A stretch of DNA of 64,000 bases, from contig CATNEN010000039.1 in assembly GCA_950097015.1 (NCBI GenBank), positions 15,718,501-15,782,500 of the forward strand. Direction: 5' to 3'. Numbering within the stretch: the first letter of the stretch is position 1; each line of letters starts with the position of its first letter. The stretch comes from Macrostomum hystrix (Eukaryota > Platyhelminthes > Macrostomidae). The translations under genes and the position numbers were made by a program. Shown here one piece after another: positions 29,816 through 42,752 of this stretch. The notes below the pieces were generated by a model. That model had not been told where the DNA came from, ran no database searches, and saw nothing but the letters and a program-made list of their open reading frames with translations.

Positions 29816-31045
29816 TACGGATTTTGGATCTGGGTTTTGTCTTTGGCTGAGGGGTTTGTGGATCTGGGGTTTGGTGGCCAGATAAGACTGAGGGTTTTGT
29901 GGATCTGGGGTTTGGTGGCCAGATAAGACTGAGGGTTTTGTGGATCTGGGGTTTGGTGGCCAGATAAGGCTGAGGGTTTTGTGGATCTGGGTTTTGTCTT
30001 TGGCTGAGGGGTTTGTGGATCTGGGGTTTGGTGGCCAGATAAGACTGAGGGGTTTGTGGATCTGGGGTTTGGTGGCCAGATAAGGCTGAGGGGTTTGTGG
30101 ATCTGGGGTTTGGTGGCCAGATAAGGCTGAGGGGTTTGTGGATCTGGGATTGGTGGCCAAATAAGGCTGAGGGGTTTGTGGATCTGGGGATTGGTGGCCA
30201 GATAAGGCTGAGGGGTTTGTGGATCTGGGGTTTGGTGGCCAAATAAGGCTGAGGGGTTTGTGGATCTGGGGTTTGGTGGCCAGATAAGACTGAGGGTTTT
30301 GTGGATCTGGGGTTTGGTGGCCAGATAAGGCTGAGGGGTTTGTGGATCTGGGATTGGTGGCCAAATAAGGCTGAGGGGTTTGTGGATCTGGGGATTGGTG
30401 GCCAGATAAGGCTGAGGGGTTTGTGGATCTGGGGTTTGGTGGCCAAATAAGGCTGAGGGGTTTGTGGATCTGGGGATTGGTGGCCAGATAAGGCTGAGGG
30501 GTTTGTGGATCTGGGTTTGGTGGCCAGATAAGGCTGAGGGGTTTGTGGATCTGGGGTTTGGTGGCCAGATAAGGCTGAGGGGTTTGTGGATCTGGGATTG
30601 GTGGCCAGATAAGGCTGAGGGGTTTGTAGATCTGGGGTTTGGTGGCCAGATAAGGCTGAGGGGTTTGTGGATCTGGGGTTTGGTGGCCAGATAAGGCTGA
30701 GGGGTTTGTGGATCTGGGGTTTGGTGGCCAGATAAGGCTGAGGGGTTTATGGACCTGGAGATTGCTGGTCAGGTAAGGTTGAGGGGTTTATGGACCTGGG
30801 GATTGGTGGTCAGATAAGGCTGGTAAAATATTTGAAAATATGAAAATATACACATTCTACTGGTCAGATAATGCTGAGGGGTTTATGGACCTGGGGATTG
30901 GTGGTCAGATAAGGCTGAGGGGTTTGTGGATCTGGGGTTTGGTGGCCAGATAAGGCTGAGGGGTTTGTGGATCTGGGGATTGGTGGCCAGATAAGGCTGA
31001 GGGGTTTGTGGATCTGGGGATTGGTGGCCAGATAAGGCTGAGGGG
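29816..31045. repeat. 41-bp minisatellite, about 29 copies
   Basis: Units begin GTTTGTGGATCTGGGGTTTGG and continue with TGGCCAGATAAGGCTGAGGG. A shorter variant contains GGGTTTTGTCTTTGGCTGAGG. The array is broken by an AT-rich insert at about 30822-30860. Several frames are open on the minus strand, giving spurious frames of over 200 codons. It abuts the left flank of segmental copy B. Confidence 0.97.
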
Positions 31046-31177
31046 TTTTCAGATATGGACTCGGGATTCCGATGGCTGTGTTGTCCGGGATCAGACGTAC
31101 CACTCTTTCATGTCTCGCTTTCTGGAGCCCGATTTCCCACTGCCGCTGACCCCCCTGGCGTCGCCGTTCAGATACAG
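31046..31177. other. Unique spacer left of copy B
   Basis: About 130 bp of GC-richer DNA between the minisatellite and the edge of the duplication, with no recognisable feature. Confidence 0.5.
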
Positions 31178-31641
31178 CTGAAAATACAGCTGCTAAAAAG
31201 TATGTACTAGACGAATTAAAAACTTTTCTGCTCCCTGAATAGGGGCAAAACTTGCTAGTGAAATTTACTAAAACCAAAAATGATTTTTCATTCTATTTTA
31301 TTGTTATACTCTGTGCAACTAAAAAATAGCTCTACTGAATTGTTAAAACGCATGCAGAAAACATTAGTTGCGCTGCAAAATTAATACGGGATGGTTTGCG
31401 TAAAAAAAAATCGTCGATTAGCTATTGTGTCTGGCTTTGTGCATTTACTTTTGAATAATCTGTTAGTGTTAGAAATATTAGAGAGTAGCAAAGCTGAAGG
31501 AGTCTGTTAAGTTAAACATTAAATAAGCAGCGAGCTTTTTAAGACCTCATTAATTTTCTAGCGAGACAAGTGAAATAAGCTGACAGAAAAAAAACGGCAA
31601 GCGTAATAAGAGAGACTTTGCAGAATAGTCGCAGAATCAGC

Positions 31642-32369
31642 TTAGTTGAGACTAATTTCACTAATAACTGTGACGCAATCAGATTTTTCTGCGTTTGGTT
31701 TGCATTCGTAGCGTTCATGCTTAGAAAGTTCTTTTGAAAGGTTTTTTACAAAAGTCATTAAAGATTCAAGCGATTTTTCACAGCCGATGGCGGTTTTTAA
31801 ATGCCATTTAGGTACAGAACTTTTAGCAACCATTTTAAAGCACTTTTCTGATGGAGGGCAAAAAGTTTCATAGGGACCTATCACTACTTCGAGTTGAGGG
31901 TCATTGCCATTCGGCAGCAATTTATAGTAGTGAAGGCATGGTACCAGATCACGTTCTAGATCATTGGTCAAGTTAAATACACTCGCTTTATTGCAGTTAT
32001 CACCCGTGCAGTCTTTGCAATATTTTGTAGAGGTACAGGCGCCGCAACCAAATTTCAGTAGCTAAAAAATTTTCCGCATAGGGCAAAATTTATAGGGCAA
32101 ACTGTTGCTTTATGATTTCGAATTGATATGCTAATTTAATTAGTTTAATTCATTCGGTCGCTCACCACTTGTTTCCTTTTTTCATTAGGTTGATATTCCA
32201 CGTAACACTTGGTGACGTTGTCAGCACAATTTCTATCAAAATAATCATTCTTATATTCATAAAATGGTACTTTATGATTCCTCGACCAGGTACATTTAAT
32301 ACAATCAGCCAGCTGGATGCCTCCAAGTGCAAGATACACGCAAACAATAACCAGCTTCATAGTCGTCAT
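31642..32369 (-). CDS. Secreted LU-domain protein, gene 1 copy B
   Basis: Exon 1 is 32166-32369 and exon 2 is 31642-32061, with the same splice sites as copy A (GTGAGC, TTTTTTAG). The product is 207 residues. The signal peptide and first LU domain match copy A apart from a few changes (CTWSRNH, for example). The C-terminal half differs much more: it reads HYYKLLPNGNDPQ in place of LYINIVPYYQHQ, and gains about a dozen residues before HERYECKPN. Cysteines are kept. No membrane anchor. The contrast with near-identical flanking DNA suggests diversifying selection or conversion from another LU gene. Confidence 0.8.
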
Positions 32370-33463
32370 GATTGCCAGCTTCGATTCCGAATAGCCCAGT
32401 TAGATTTGGTCGATTAGCTGGCAGGTGGCAGTTGAATTGCTGATCAGGTTTGCAACGGCTGAGTAGAATCGGCCAGAATGCTTAGTCGAGTGTTGTCAGT
32501 TGTTGGATTTGATTCTTCGTTTCGGGCCGCTGCCCCTTCAATATGCTGCAGAAAATACAGGTCCGAGCCGGCTCGGTCTATGGCAGCGCTGGCTGACACA
32601 GGGGGCCCGCCTATTGTCTATGTCAAATTTCAGCTCTACTTTGCTTTTTTCATGCACGACTTTTCTGAGATGAACTTTAGTGTTGTACTATTAGAAATCT
32701 TTCTAGCTTATTGGAGTTTCTCTCTAACAAAGAAGTATTGCACTTTACAAGCATCGAATGTATGTTTCCCATGGGCCCATATTTGACAGGCTTTTTAGAC
32801 AGAGCCAGGTTAACGAAAGCTAGTGACTTTTCTTCAATCACATCAAATCGTTCTTTCTCCGATTCCTCCGCACCTCAGATCCCGCATCCTATGCCACAGA
32901 TCCCATATCCCAGAAAATACATCCAATAGGGGATACGCTAATCCTACATCCGAGATCCTATATCTCATTCGACAGACCTCAGATCCCAAATCGCAGTTCC
33001 TGAATCGCACATTCCGAATCGTGATTGAAAAAGCACTTTTAAGTTCCAATCAACCCGAATAATAATAGAGAGCGGAGGGACAGGATTTTGAAGTGTCTGC
33101 CCGTGCAACAAGGTGACGTAATGCGACGTAGCAATGTGACGTAAATGCAACGTCACTGCGACGTAAAAAATGCTAGTCACAATTACGTCACAGCAAGCAA
33201 ATTTTGTGACGTCGCATTTGCAACCATATGCAACCAATTAAGCGCGCATCTGGTCACTTGTATATATGGCTGGCCACACTGCAGAAAAAATAAGTAAGCA
33301 AAGACAGAGGGATTTATTTTTTATTCCGGCATTCTAGCATAGTTAATTGGGACCCAAAATGGCCCTATTGCCTTGTCGCCCTACCTAGGACCCTAGCTAT
33401 ATAAGGGTCCGAGAGGCGCAATATATATTTATTAGTCATTACGAGTAATTAGTATTTTATTAA

Positions 33464-33610
33464 AAAATACTCAATCGTTCCATGGTGGAATCGCTGCACA
33501 TTGGGCTAAAATAGAAATAGTTTCTACCACATAGATACATATTCGTCTAACTGCATGGGAAAAGGGCGTGGACCAATAGAAACGAGTAGCATGGATCGAT
33601 TGAGTATTTT
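33464..33610. mobile_element. Small inverted-repeat element, copy B
   Basis: Same structure as 2604-2750: arms at 33464-33484 and 33590-33610. Confidence 0.5.
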
Positions 33611-33861
33611 GTTCTTAATTGGATTTTTGCTTTAGGTTTATCAAAACGCTTATGACAATGATACTACTGGTGTACTTCCTCAGTAGTGATAGTGGGCTAT
33701 GTGGCTATGTTTTGAGTAAAATAATGCAAGTAAGCATGGTAAGAAGCAAAAAAAATCTAGCAAAGATGGGGCATGGGAGGGAAGGTTCTGCTGGTTAGCT
33801 AAGCATTTTTTCAGCTAGAAATTCCTACGCTTGGATTGTTTAGCATCCTCAACCTCATCCA

Positions 33862-34795
33862 TCATCCGTCATCCTCAAGGCCAACTTCGTCATGGTCATC
33901 CTGGTCTGTGTCGTCGAAGCTCAATGCAGTTGGAAGCCCAGCAGTCCTCGCCTCTCTCTTCGCCACGTTCGCCATATGCTTCAGAACGCTGCCGACATGG
34001 CTGCTTGGTGCCTGGCCTCCGAGCTGTTGCCGTGGAATGCGCGATCCCTGAATGACCTCTGAAAAAATGCATTTAAGCTAAAGTATATGGTAACTTTTTG
34101 GAACATTTTCGGATTGTTATTGAATGTATGGTAACTATTTAGAAAACATATTTTTACCAAAATATGCCAAGTTAATTCAAAGGAGACATGAGGAAGGACA
34201 ACAATTTCGCGATAAGTTTGATCCCAACGCACGATTATAATAATATCGAAGTTAGTTAGCCAAAAAAACTTACTGCAAATTGCATCGAGCACATCTTTTG
34301 GAAGTGGTCTCTTGACTTGGTCTTGACCTGAACCAGCAGCAGCAGAGTGTGTCCTCTTGCGGCCTCTTGAGCCTGACTTTGGGAGACGAAGCCCATGACG
34401 GTCGACTCCAGAGAAACAATTCGCTCTGTGAGCATTTGGATCCACGCTGAAAACCACACGAATGGGTGTATAATGTATAAAATAAAATGAACAACAGATG
34501 AACCGACATGCAGTTAAAGAACATCATTCGTCTTACCTTGCATATGAGGGCAGTTGACAGCTTTGCCTCCCAGCAGCTATATCTGAATCAGCTTGCTTAG
34601 GCCGTGTAGTCGAATGGTTGGACGATGGTTGAACAGACAACACAGAGTGCAGTTGGAGTCCGAATCATCAGCATTACTATTGGCAAAAACATCCGCTCTG
34701 GAAAAATGAGCAGAAGCCGCTGTAGGAGTACCCGGCCCAATAGTGTTTTTTGAACTGGCAGATCTGGCAGCAGCTGGACTCTTGGGCACGGGCAT
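33862..34795 (-). pseudogene. DUF4806-like gene, copy B, broken by deletion
   Basis: Last exon 33862-34058 is intact, as is the end of the third exon up to 34366. A deletion equivalent to 3507-4024 of copy A then removes the start of the third exon, an intron and the end of the second exon, leaving two extra T residues at the join. The DUF4806 core is lost. Exon 1 (34537-34795) keeps the same in-frame TAG (34577-34579) and has the donor CAAG/GTAAG. Confidence 0.75.
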
Positions 34796-34983
34796 CTTAG
34801 AATAATGTGGTGCTGAAGCAAATTATTCTCAAGCAAATTATACTCAAGCAAATTATTTAATAAAACTATGCATCGCTCTCGTTACATTATTGTTAGCATT
34901 CCAATCACGCTAACGCAGTAATTTCTAAAATGCTATATGAACATAGGAGCATTCTTTGGTCCTATGGTAGCTTACTTCGTCCA

Positions 34984-35550
34984 AAGCTGGGACAAACCGA
35001 TTCGGACTAAACGTTAAACACCTATGGAACTTTTGCGGATTTATTTGAGGCTGTCCAAACGCAGATTAACAAAGAGCTCAAGTGTGGGCGGTATCGCGAG
35101 TGCCCGACCGGCGGGCGTCCAAAATTGGTCAGCGCCCTTGGAGACCTGCCCAAAGATAGTGATCGTGTGCGCCTTATTCCCGACTGCAGTCGGCCTTTGA
35201 ATAACTATTTGAACTCCAGATGGGTCTGCCAGGAGAAGCTGCGATTCACGTGCGCCGATAACTTTGCGAGAAAGCTGTCCAGAGGCTGTTTTATGACAAA
35301 GGTGGACCTCAGCGAAGCGTACCGCGCCTGTGGTATTCACCCGACGATTTCAGTCAGGCGGGAATTAAGTTCCGCTTCGGGCAGTCCAAAGCAGTACCTA
35401 CATGTACGACACCCGTCTGCCGTTCGGCGCTGCGGCATCTGTTACCTGTTTTCATCATCTTAGCAATGCTGTGAGATTAACGATGCTGCGCAGAGGCTTC
35501 GTAGGCACCGAGTCCTACTTGGACGATTTCGCCAGGCTTAGGCCTAGTAA
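34984..35550 (+). pseudogene. DIRS-like RT fragment, copy B
   Basis: Duplicate of 4640-5205, with the same two frameshifts and the YLDD box. It differs by a few bases. Confidence 0.65.
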
Positions 35551-36108
35551 ACTCGAATCGAGACCATTAAAACATGCACATGAAATATTACCGAATTTAG
35601 ATCCGAATTCGATCATTTTGTGATTGAATTTTCTAACTCAAATCTAACAGATTAAATATAAAACAAGAATTACTACCAAATTTTGTTTATACAATGTGCG
35701 ACACTACTAAGCGCAAATTGAGCATGCTGAGAAAGCATCCAGCATGCTCTATCGTCGAATTTAACGTGTCTAAAAATGTGTTTTTTTACCGTTATAATGT
35801 AAACACGGTTGTAAAATTATACAACGAAGGGTAAATTCAAAACGAATTCAATTGAATTTTCTAATTCTAAAACGATGAGCTTTGCATAATTTTGCTTGGA
35901 ATTAAAAAAGCAAAGCTTCTGAAATTTTTTAATCATGCTTCGTCTTTGGATTTCAACAAGAAATCCGCAACTGAGTAACAAGAATTCAATATCCGTTAAT
36001 TTTTGTGTAACCTACTGCATGACGCCATTTCATCGTTGATATACAATATCTGAAGCTAAAAAAATGACAGAGATGCGCAAATGTATTATAGAAAGTCAAT
36101 CTACTATG
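35551..36108. other. AT-rich gene-free stretch, copy B
   Basis: Counterpart of 5206-5760. No feature seen. Confidence 0.6.
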
Positions 36109-36565
36109 CCAGAGGGGCTCACTGACCGGAAGATCATTTTCCACTCCGACAGTCAAGCCGCCCTCGACCGCAGCACCACCTGCTCTAAGACCACCTTGGA
36201 CTGCAACGCCCAGCTCAACGAGCTGGCGCGGGCCAACGAGGTCAAGCTCAAATGGATCCCAGGTCACGCTGGCTTCCCAGGGAATGAGATGGCGGACCAG
36301 CTCGCAAGAGCCTGGCGCTCCTATCCCCGCCACTGTGACCAACCTCAAGCTGAAGCGCTGGATGGAGGCACAGCACCTGCAAGCAGTCCAGGGCAGCGGT
36401 CCCATGTCCGTCTCACCGCCCTCGCAAAGCCCTCTTAAAGCTGAACCGCAGAGATCTCCGCGCAGTCAGCATGGCCCTCTCAGGGCATGGCTGTTTTTCT
36501 CGGCATCGCCATCTCCAGGACCAACAAAAGTTTTTAGCCACGAAGAATGCAATCATTTCTGGATT
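36109..36565 (+). pseudogene. LINE RNase H fragment, copy B
   Basis: Counterpart of 5765-6240 with a deletion of about 25 bp after 36377. Confidence 0.8.
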
Positions 36566-37747
36566 TACCACAAAGCTTTAGCTGGCTGAATTAAAACAAT
36601 ATTATAGTACTGATGCCTATAGAATAAGCGGATGCTGCTAGATATTTATTTACCATCGGAATTATGCAAAACTCAAAATAACATACAAAATAACACAATA
36701 ACTCGGAAGTAAGTCCGATTCGTCTATTCTTAGCATCACAAAATTCCGGGTCAAATTCAGAAAGCGCACACGAAGAAAATGTGAACGAAGGATTTGGTCC
36801 ATAACTTTCGAACCCTTTGAGCAAAATGCTTACTTTTGCACAGGGTTGTAAAAAATATGAGCTTGAGGTGGTACAAATGTGGTACAGGCCGTATATTCAA
36901 TTTTTGGAGTGAGAAGACCATTTGCTACCTTGAATGACTTCAGAACTTCAGACGATGATTTTTTGCTTATTAAAGCTCATTCAGATCAACTTTTGAGCTC
37001 AAAAGATGTGCATTTTGCTGAAATTTTATAAGGTAAAAATGGTTCAAGAATCTAGTCAGAAGCGAGGACGCAATTGATCAGCCCAATGCCAGCCGCATCG
37101 AATTTTTAAATCCAGAAATTTGAAGGCTTCAAAAGTGACAGGATTAGCACTATCAATCTGGTCAAAATCTATTAGCAAAGACGGATTTTGCAAGTGGTAC
37201 AACTGATTTTAAAAAGTGATGCGGCTGGGTTGCTGCTAGCGAAAAGTGCGTATGCAACGGTACCTCCAGCAGTTTCAGCAGGGCATGGCGGCGTCCGTCG
37301 TGTTTGTGGATGGTGTAGGGACTCTAGTTGAACTTCCTCATTCTGTCTCGTTGTGAATCTTTGTCGCTTACCCTCCTTTTCTTTGTTATCTTTTTCCCTT
37401 CCTCTTCGTTTCGCTGCTGCTTTCGCCAAGTTTGTGTCTCTCTCGTGCATCTTTGTTCGTGCTTTGGGGGCACAAAATGACTACTTTCAGACATCAAGCC
37501 AGGTTTAACTGATCATTGTGCAGCTTGCACGGAGTGTTAAAAAATAATTCGGAACAGATATATGTATATATTTTGTCATAAAATATGACAAGCCTGGCAT
37601 GCTTGGGATTTGCAACGGAAATCGGTCAGTTTTTGTTATTGAGAGGAGACTTTTAGCGCCTTGATTTTTCAGCACATTTTCAGACACAGCTTTCGGTACA
37701 TTCAGTACACAAAACATGAAAAGAAGATTCAAAATAAAATTAAAAAA
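36566..37747. other. Gene-free interval, copy B
   Basis: Counterpart of 6241-7439. No gene seen. The part at 36760-37020 is noticeably diverged from copy A. Confidence 0.5.
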
Positions 37748-38580
37748 TCAACAACAAAACCAAATAAACTGTGCAAGCAGCATCGTTAGCAGCGTCGTGC
37801 AGCCGAGCACCACGGATACGAACAGCCAATTTTGGTGCGAAGCATCCACAGCAGTCGGGGTTGCAGGCGGAGTGTACAATGGGATACAATCAGATTTTTC
37901 TGCGTTTGGTCTACATTCGTAGCGTTTGTGCTTAGAAAGTTCTTTTACATAAGTCATTAAAGATTCAAGCGATTTTTCACAGCCGATGACGGTTTTATAA
38001 TGCCATTGAGGTACAGGCCTTTTAGCAACCATTTTAAAGCACTTTTCTGATGGAGGGCAAAAAATTTCATAGGGACCTTTCACTTCTTCTCTTTGAGGCT
38101 CATTGTCATTCGGCAGCAATTTATAGTAGTCAAGGCATGGTACCAGATCACGTTCTAGATCATTGGTCAAGTTAAATACACTCGCTTTATTGCATTTATG
38201 ACCCGTGCAGTCTTTGCAATATTTTGTAGCAGGACAGGCGCCGCAACCATATTTCAGTCCCTAAAAAAGTTTCCGCATAGGGCAAAATTTATAGGGCAAA
38301 CTGTTGCTTTATGATTTCGAATTGATATGCTAGTTAAACTAGTTTAATTCATTTGGTCGCTCACCATTTCGTCGGTATTGGCAGTTGAACCTTCAGGTTG
38401 ATAATCCACGTAACACTTGGTGTCTTTGGCAGGAGTACAATCTGTATCAGTATCGTCATTCTTTTATACAGAAAATTTTACTCTTCTATTTTTCGACGAG
38501 ATACATTTTATACAATCAGCCAGCTGAATGCCTCCAAGTGCAAGAAACACGCAAACAATAACCAGCTTCATAGTCGTCAT
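37748..38580 (-). pseudogene. LU-domain protein with hydrophobic C-terminus, gene 2 copy B (in-frame stop)
   Basis: Exon 1 is 38365-38580 and exon 2 is 37748-38260. Exon 1 has the same TAA at codon 39 (38464-38466) as copy A. Exon 2 is almost the same as in copy A, with a handful of substitutions (for example RPNAEKSDC against RTNAVKSDC). The C-terminal hydrophobic segment is kept. The long intact exon 2 after an early stop is odd for an old pseudogene. Confidence 0.7.
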
Positions 38581-38904
38581 GATTGCCAGCTTCGATTCCG
38601 AATAGCCCAGTTAGATTTGGTCGATTAGCTGGCAGGTGGCAGTTGAATAGCTGATCAGGTTTGCAACGGCTGAGTAGAATCGGCCAGAATGCTTAGTCGA
38701 GTGTTGTCAGTTGTTGGATTTGATTTTTCGTTTCGGGCCGCTGCCCCTTCAATATGCTGCAGAAAATGCAGATCCGAGCCGGCTCGGTCTATAGCAGCGC
38801 TGGCTGACACAGGGGTGCCCGCCTTTTGTCTATGGCAAATTTCAGCTCTACTTTGCTTTTTTCATGCACGACTTTTCTGAGATGAACATTTGTGTTGTAC
38901 TATT

Positions 38905-41247
38905 GATGTGGAGTGTGCTACGGGAATCGAGTGGGAATGTGAGCCAGCAGAATTTTTCAAATTTTAAGCAGTTAATAATCGCGACCCATCTAGCAGCTGG
39001 CCGCGAAGCAAGATCATTAATCTTAGGGCCGGGTTTGGGGCGGCGGTGAATTAAGTAGCCGTCGAATCCCCTCTCCCTGGATCTGTTCTAGCCCCCTGTA
39101 GGAATGACTGATCGCGGGCCATAACTTTATTGCATGAGCTAGTTTAGGTCATAATTCCCCTCCAAACCGCGATCAGATATTGGGAATCACTCGGGCATTA
39201 TGAGTGATCATTAATTCTTCATGTCCCCACTTCTTTACAGTATTCGAGCCCAGCTCGACTTTATGACCTCCTCTCTTAGATACATGTAAATGTCACTGTA
39301 GGCAGGTCGGCGCCTGCGCTTCCCATTGTCCTGGCGGAGTAACAATTATTGGCCGACTGCCGGCGGCTGCTCGTAAAGGAGCATCTGTCGTTTCTCGCCG
39401 CCGGTTCATTGGGTAATCGGGGTGGCCATCGCCGCTTCGATTCCTAGATGACAGGCTGGCGCGGATGTGGGTTATTTTGATGAATGTCGAGGTTGGCGTG
39501 CTGCAGGACTATTTAAGAAAGCGCGCTGCGCCGCCCCCAGTCACCCGCCGACCTCGGCCCAGAGACCTAACCGGCTTGCGGACCCGTCTTCCCCGACGGG
39601 CCTTCCGGACTTATCTCCCCGACTTAGGGCTTAGACCCCAGAGCTTTAAGCTCATCTAGCGCTCACAGGCTCATTGCCTGTCTATAAGCTCCTAATAGTA
39701 CAAGCCACCTCTTTAGGTGAGCTCTCGAATTGAGCCACTGAGCTCCACCGGTGTGTTGGCCCCTGCCAGCTCACACTTAGCCTTCCCCTCCTCTGTCCTT
39801 GCTGATCTTGCCCTGCCCCTCCCTCGAGAACTACAGAACTGCAGCACGCGATCGGCTTTCAGATAAGTAACCCGCGTAGCGGTCGTTTAATTGTTGCTCC
39901 TAAGGGATTATTCTGCTAGTTAGGCGGCACAATAGCGGGAACGGGCATTGGGGACTTTTAGCCTAATAAACTTTCAGCACTAGCCATTTAATTATACGTT
40001 AGGCCAAATTTTAATTACAACTTAAATCCTTTCACCTAGTGTTTGCCTCTATGTATATTTTCTCTACTAGACAGCCCTCAGCTATGAGTGGCTAATCTTC
40101 TAGGGGGTGGGCTCTGGTGAGGCCGAGATGAAGGCTGCGGCAGGAAGGCAACTGTACGCGCGCATGAGAGTAATAAGAAGCTAGGGATTCGCGGGCAGAT
40201 GCGGAGCGCAGCATGTGCATCTCTGCCGGGGTGTGGGGGATTCCTTGGCGGGTTTTCCTCTCTTCCTGGCGGGTCAAAGGGTACGTGTCAAACTCCCTTG
40301 CCAATGGAGTTCCCCTTCTTTTCCCCCTCCTCTCGCAACTGCGGCCACGGGAGCGAGAGTGATGACCTAATAATCTTTCGCTTGCATAATCACTCAGCCA
40401 GTTGTTCTGCTTAATCTCTCCAGCCTCTGATCTCCTCAACTCGCACAGATTCGGATTTGTTGGTTACTTAATGTGTAGGCTGCAGTCTAATGTATAGAAT
40501 GTGTCTGATGTCTTAAGAGTAGGATTCCGGCTATGGATTCTCATTCGAGTTCTGAGTACCACCTTTCTAGACCCCTGTAGCGCGAATTCAGGAATCCCCT
40601 TTGAGGCGTGTCTCGATCCATTCTGGGGCTCTCACCCCAGTCTAAAACGGAAGTTGCAGAATGCCCTATTTTTTCGGCTTGTCTAGATCTGCGTGATAAA
40701 CTAGGATCTGTGTACTCCGGGGACCCAAGTTCCCAAATGTCTGCGGTGGCAACGTAGGCGCATTGGGTGGTGGCGCTACCCTAGATCATATACCCGCTTT
40801 GCCGATAGCCTTTCCGCAGTTCTGTGACAAGAGCCTGGGCCGTTTCGACCACCGCTACCAAGGTTAGGAGTCAGTTGCGCACGTGCTACTGACGACAGTA
40901 GGCTGTCTAGCCCTGTCCTGTCCGATTCCGGGTAGTCCGACACCTCTCCTTAGACTTTTAGCCGGTTTCGAGCACTGCTTGGGGTAGGCACGGCAGTCAT
41001 GCCTGTGGCCTATGGGACGAGTGGGACTGGCCAGCCTGAGGCCGATAGGACCACTCCCTGCATCTACTGAACCTCCTCGTCTCTCCCTTCATCTCCTCTC
41101 TCTCCCCGCGACATCTCGCGAGTAGCTAGGCGGACTTTTGAACGACTCTGTCGCCCGCCTCTAGCAGTCATTGATCATGAGGGCAGGTCAGCGGTTGCAA
41201 AACACCCAAACCATGTCAGGATGATTTTCTCCATGACAACCCATTTC
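38905..41247 (+). mobile_element. Unclassified 2.35 kb non-coding element, copy 2
   Basis: Duplicate of 8597-10946, with the same ACTATT flanks (38899-38904, 41248-41253), so it was carried by the segmental duplication and is not a new insertion. Confidence 0.75.
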
Positions 41248-41253
41248 ACTATT

Positions 41254-41660
41254 AGAAATCTTTCTAGCTTATTGGAGTTTCTCTCTAACAAAGAAGCATT
41301 GAACTTTACAAGCATCGAATGAATGTTTCCCATGGGCCCATATTTGACAGACTCTTTAGACAGAGCCAGGTTAACGAAAGCTAGTGACTTTTCTTCAATC
41401 ACATCAAATCGTTCTTTCTCAGATTCCTCCGCACCTCAGATCCCGCATCCTATGCCACGGATCCCATATCCCAGAAATACATCCAATATGGGATACAGCT
41501 GATCCTACATCCGAGATCCTATATCTCATTCGACAGACCTCAGATCCCAAATCGCAGATCCTGAATCGCACATTCCGAATCGTGATTGAAAAAGCACTTT
41601 TAAGTTCCAATCAACCCGAATAATAATAGAGAGCGGAGGGACAGGATTTTGAAGTGTCTG
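41254..41660. repeat. Older intra-copy repeat, second unit, copy B
   Basis: Counterpart of 10953-11357, with more point changes than the other copies. Confidence 0.8.
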
Positions 41661-41781
41661 GGTGGGGTCTCACAATGAGTCATGCTCATGGGATTGTCTA
41701 TACACTGTCCTTAACACCACTTTGCAAAACGATGCTGCGGAAGCAACGACTGACAAGACTGAAGAGGCACAAAGAAAAGTC

Positions 41782-42164
41782 TTGGGTGTCTAACAGTATT
41801 GGGTGTCTAACAGTATTGGGTGTCTAACAGTATTGGGTGTCTAACAGTATTGGGTGTCTAACAGTATTGGGTGTCTAACAGTATTGGGTGTCTAACAGTA
41901 TTGGGTGTCTAACAGTATTGGGTGTCTAACAGTATTGGGTGTCTAACAGTATTGGGTGTCTAACAGTATTGGGTGTCTAACAGTATTGGGTGTCTAACAG
42001 TATTGGGTGTCTAACAGTATTGGGTGTCTAACAGTATTGGGTGTCTAACAGTATTGGGTGTCTAACAGTATTGGATGTCTAACAGTATTGGGTATCTAAC
42101 AGTATTGGGTGTTTAACAGTATTGGATGTCTAACAGTATTGGATGTCTAACAGTATTGGGTGTC
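41782..42164. repeat. 17-bp tandem array, copy B
   Basis: About 22 copies of the TTGGGTGTCTAACAGTA unit, with variants (GGATGTC, GGTATC, GTGTTTAAC) clustered near the right end. Confidence 0.97.
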
Positions 42165-42549
42165 CTCCACCCTCCCCCCTCCCCCCCCCAAGGACATTGG
42201 AAAAACCAAAACCAATGACCATAGGCAATGTTCATTATTGTTTCATTATTGTTGATTATTGTTCTGCGTACATAAGGCAGAAGGTACATAAGGTACATAA
42301 GATAAAAATCGATCAATGAACCGCATTCTGCACAGTGCACTTTTATGAAATACTTGCAAACAGGTCAATTATTTGTAATAGAAGTTTTAACATAAAATTA
42401 GGAAATAGTGTTTCTTTCCGGCTTTTCCACGAAATTGCCTTGTTTATGGAGGTTACTTTCCTAAAATGTTAACACTACCTAGTCAACTAGTTGCCTAGCA
42501 TCTATCCACCTAGCACCTAACAACACCATATGCATGCACATAGTACGTG

Positions 42550-42752
42550 TAAGATGATTCCTTGACCTCTTCTGTCAACTCCTGCGCGCCTGCGTGGTGC
42601 CGGGCTACGTGTCGGCGCCGTGGAGAGAGGCCTGGGTGGCCCACCTGAACGGCTGCCGACGCTCTGCGTCAGGAAAGGCCCCCCCCCAGCGCGGAGTCCT
42701 CCCCCCCGTTTCTGTGGAACCTCGTTATGGATGAGCTGCTCAACGCTGCTCA
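42550..42752 (+). pseudogene. Outer LINE RT fragment, left part, copy B
   Basis: Contains the LLRACVVPGYVSAPWREA piece and then [10 protein letters not shown]. The empty target site of the copy A LINE is at 42679-42695. The fragment resumes at 44378 after a nested insertion. Confidence 0.75.

Noticed and set aside
29747-30694. Open frames of over 200 codons in both directions
   Set aside because: They are the 41-bp minisatellite read in several frames.
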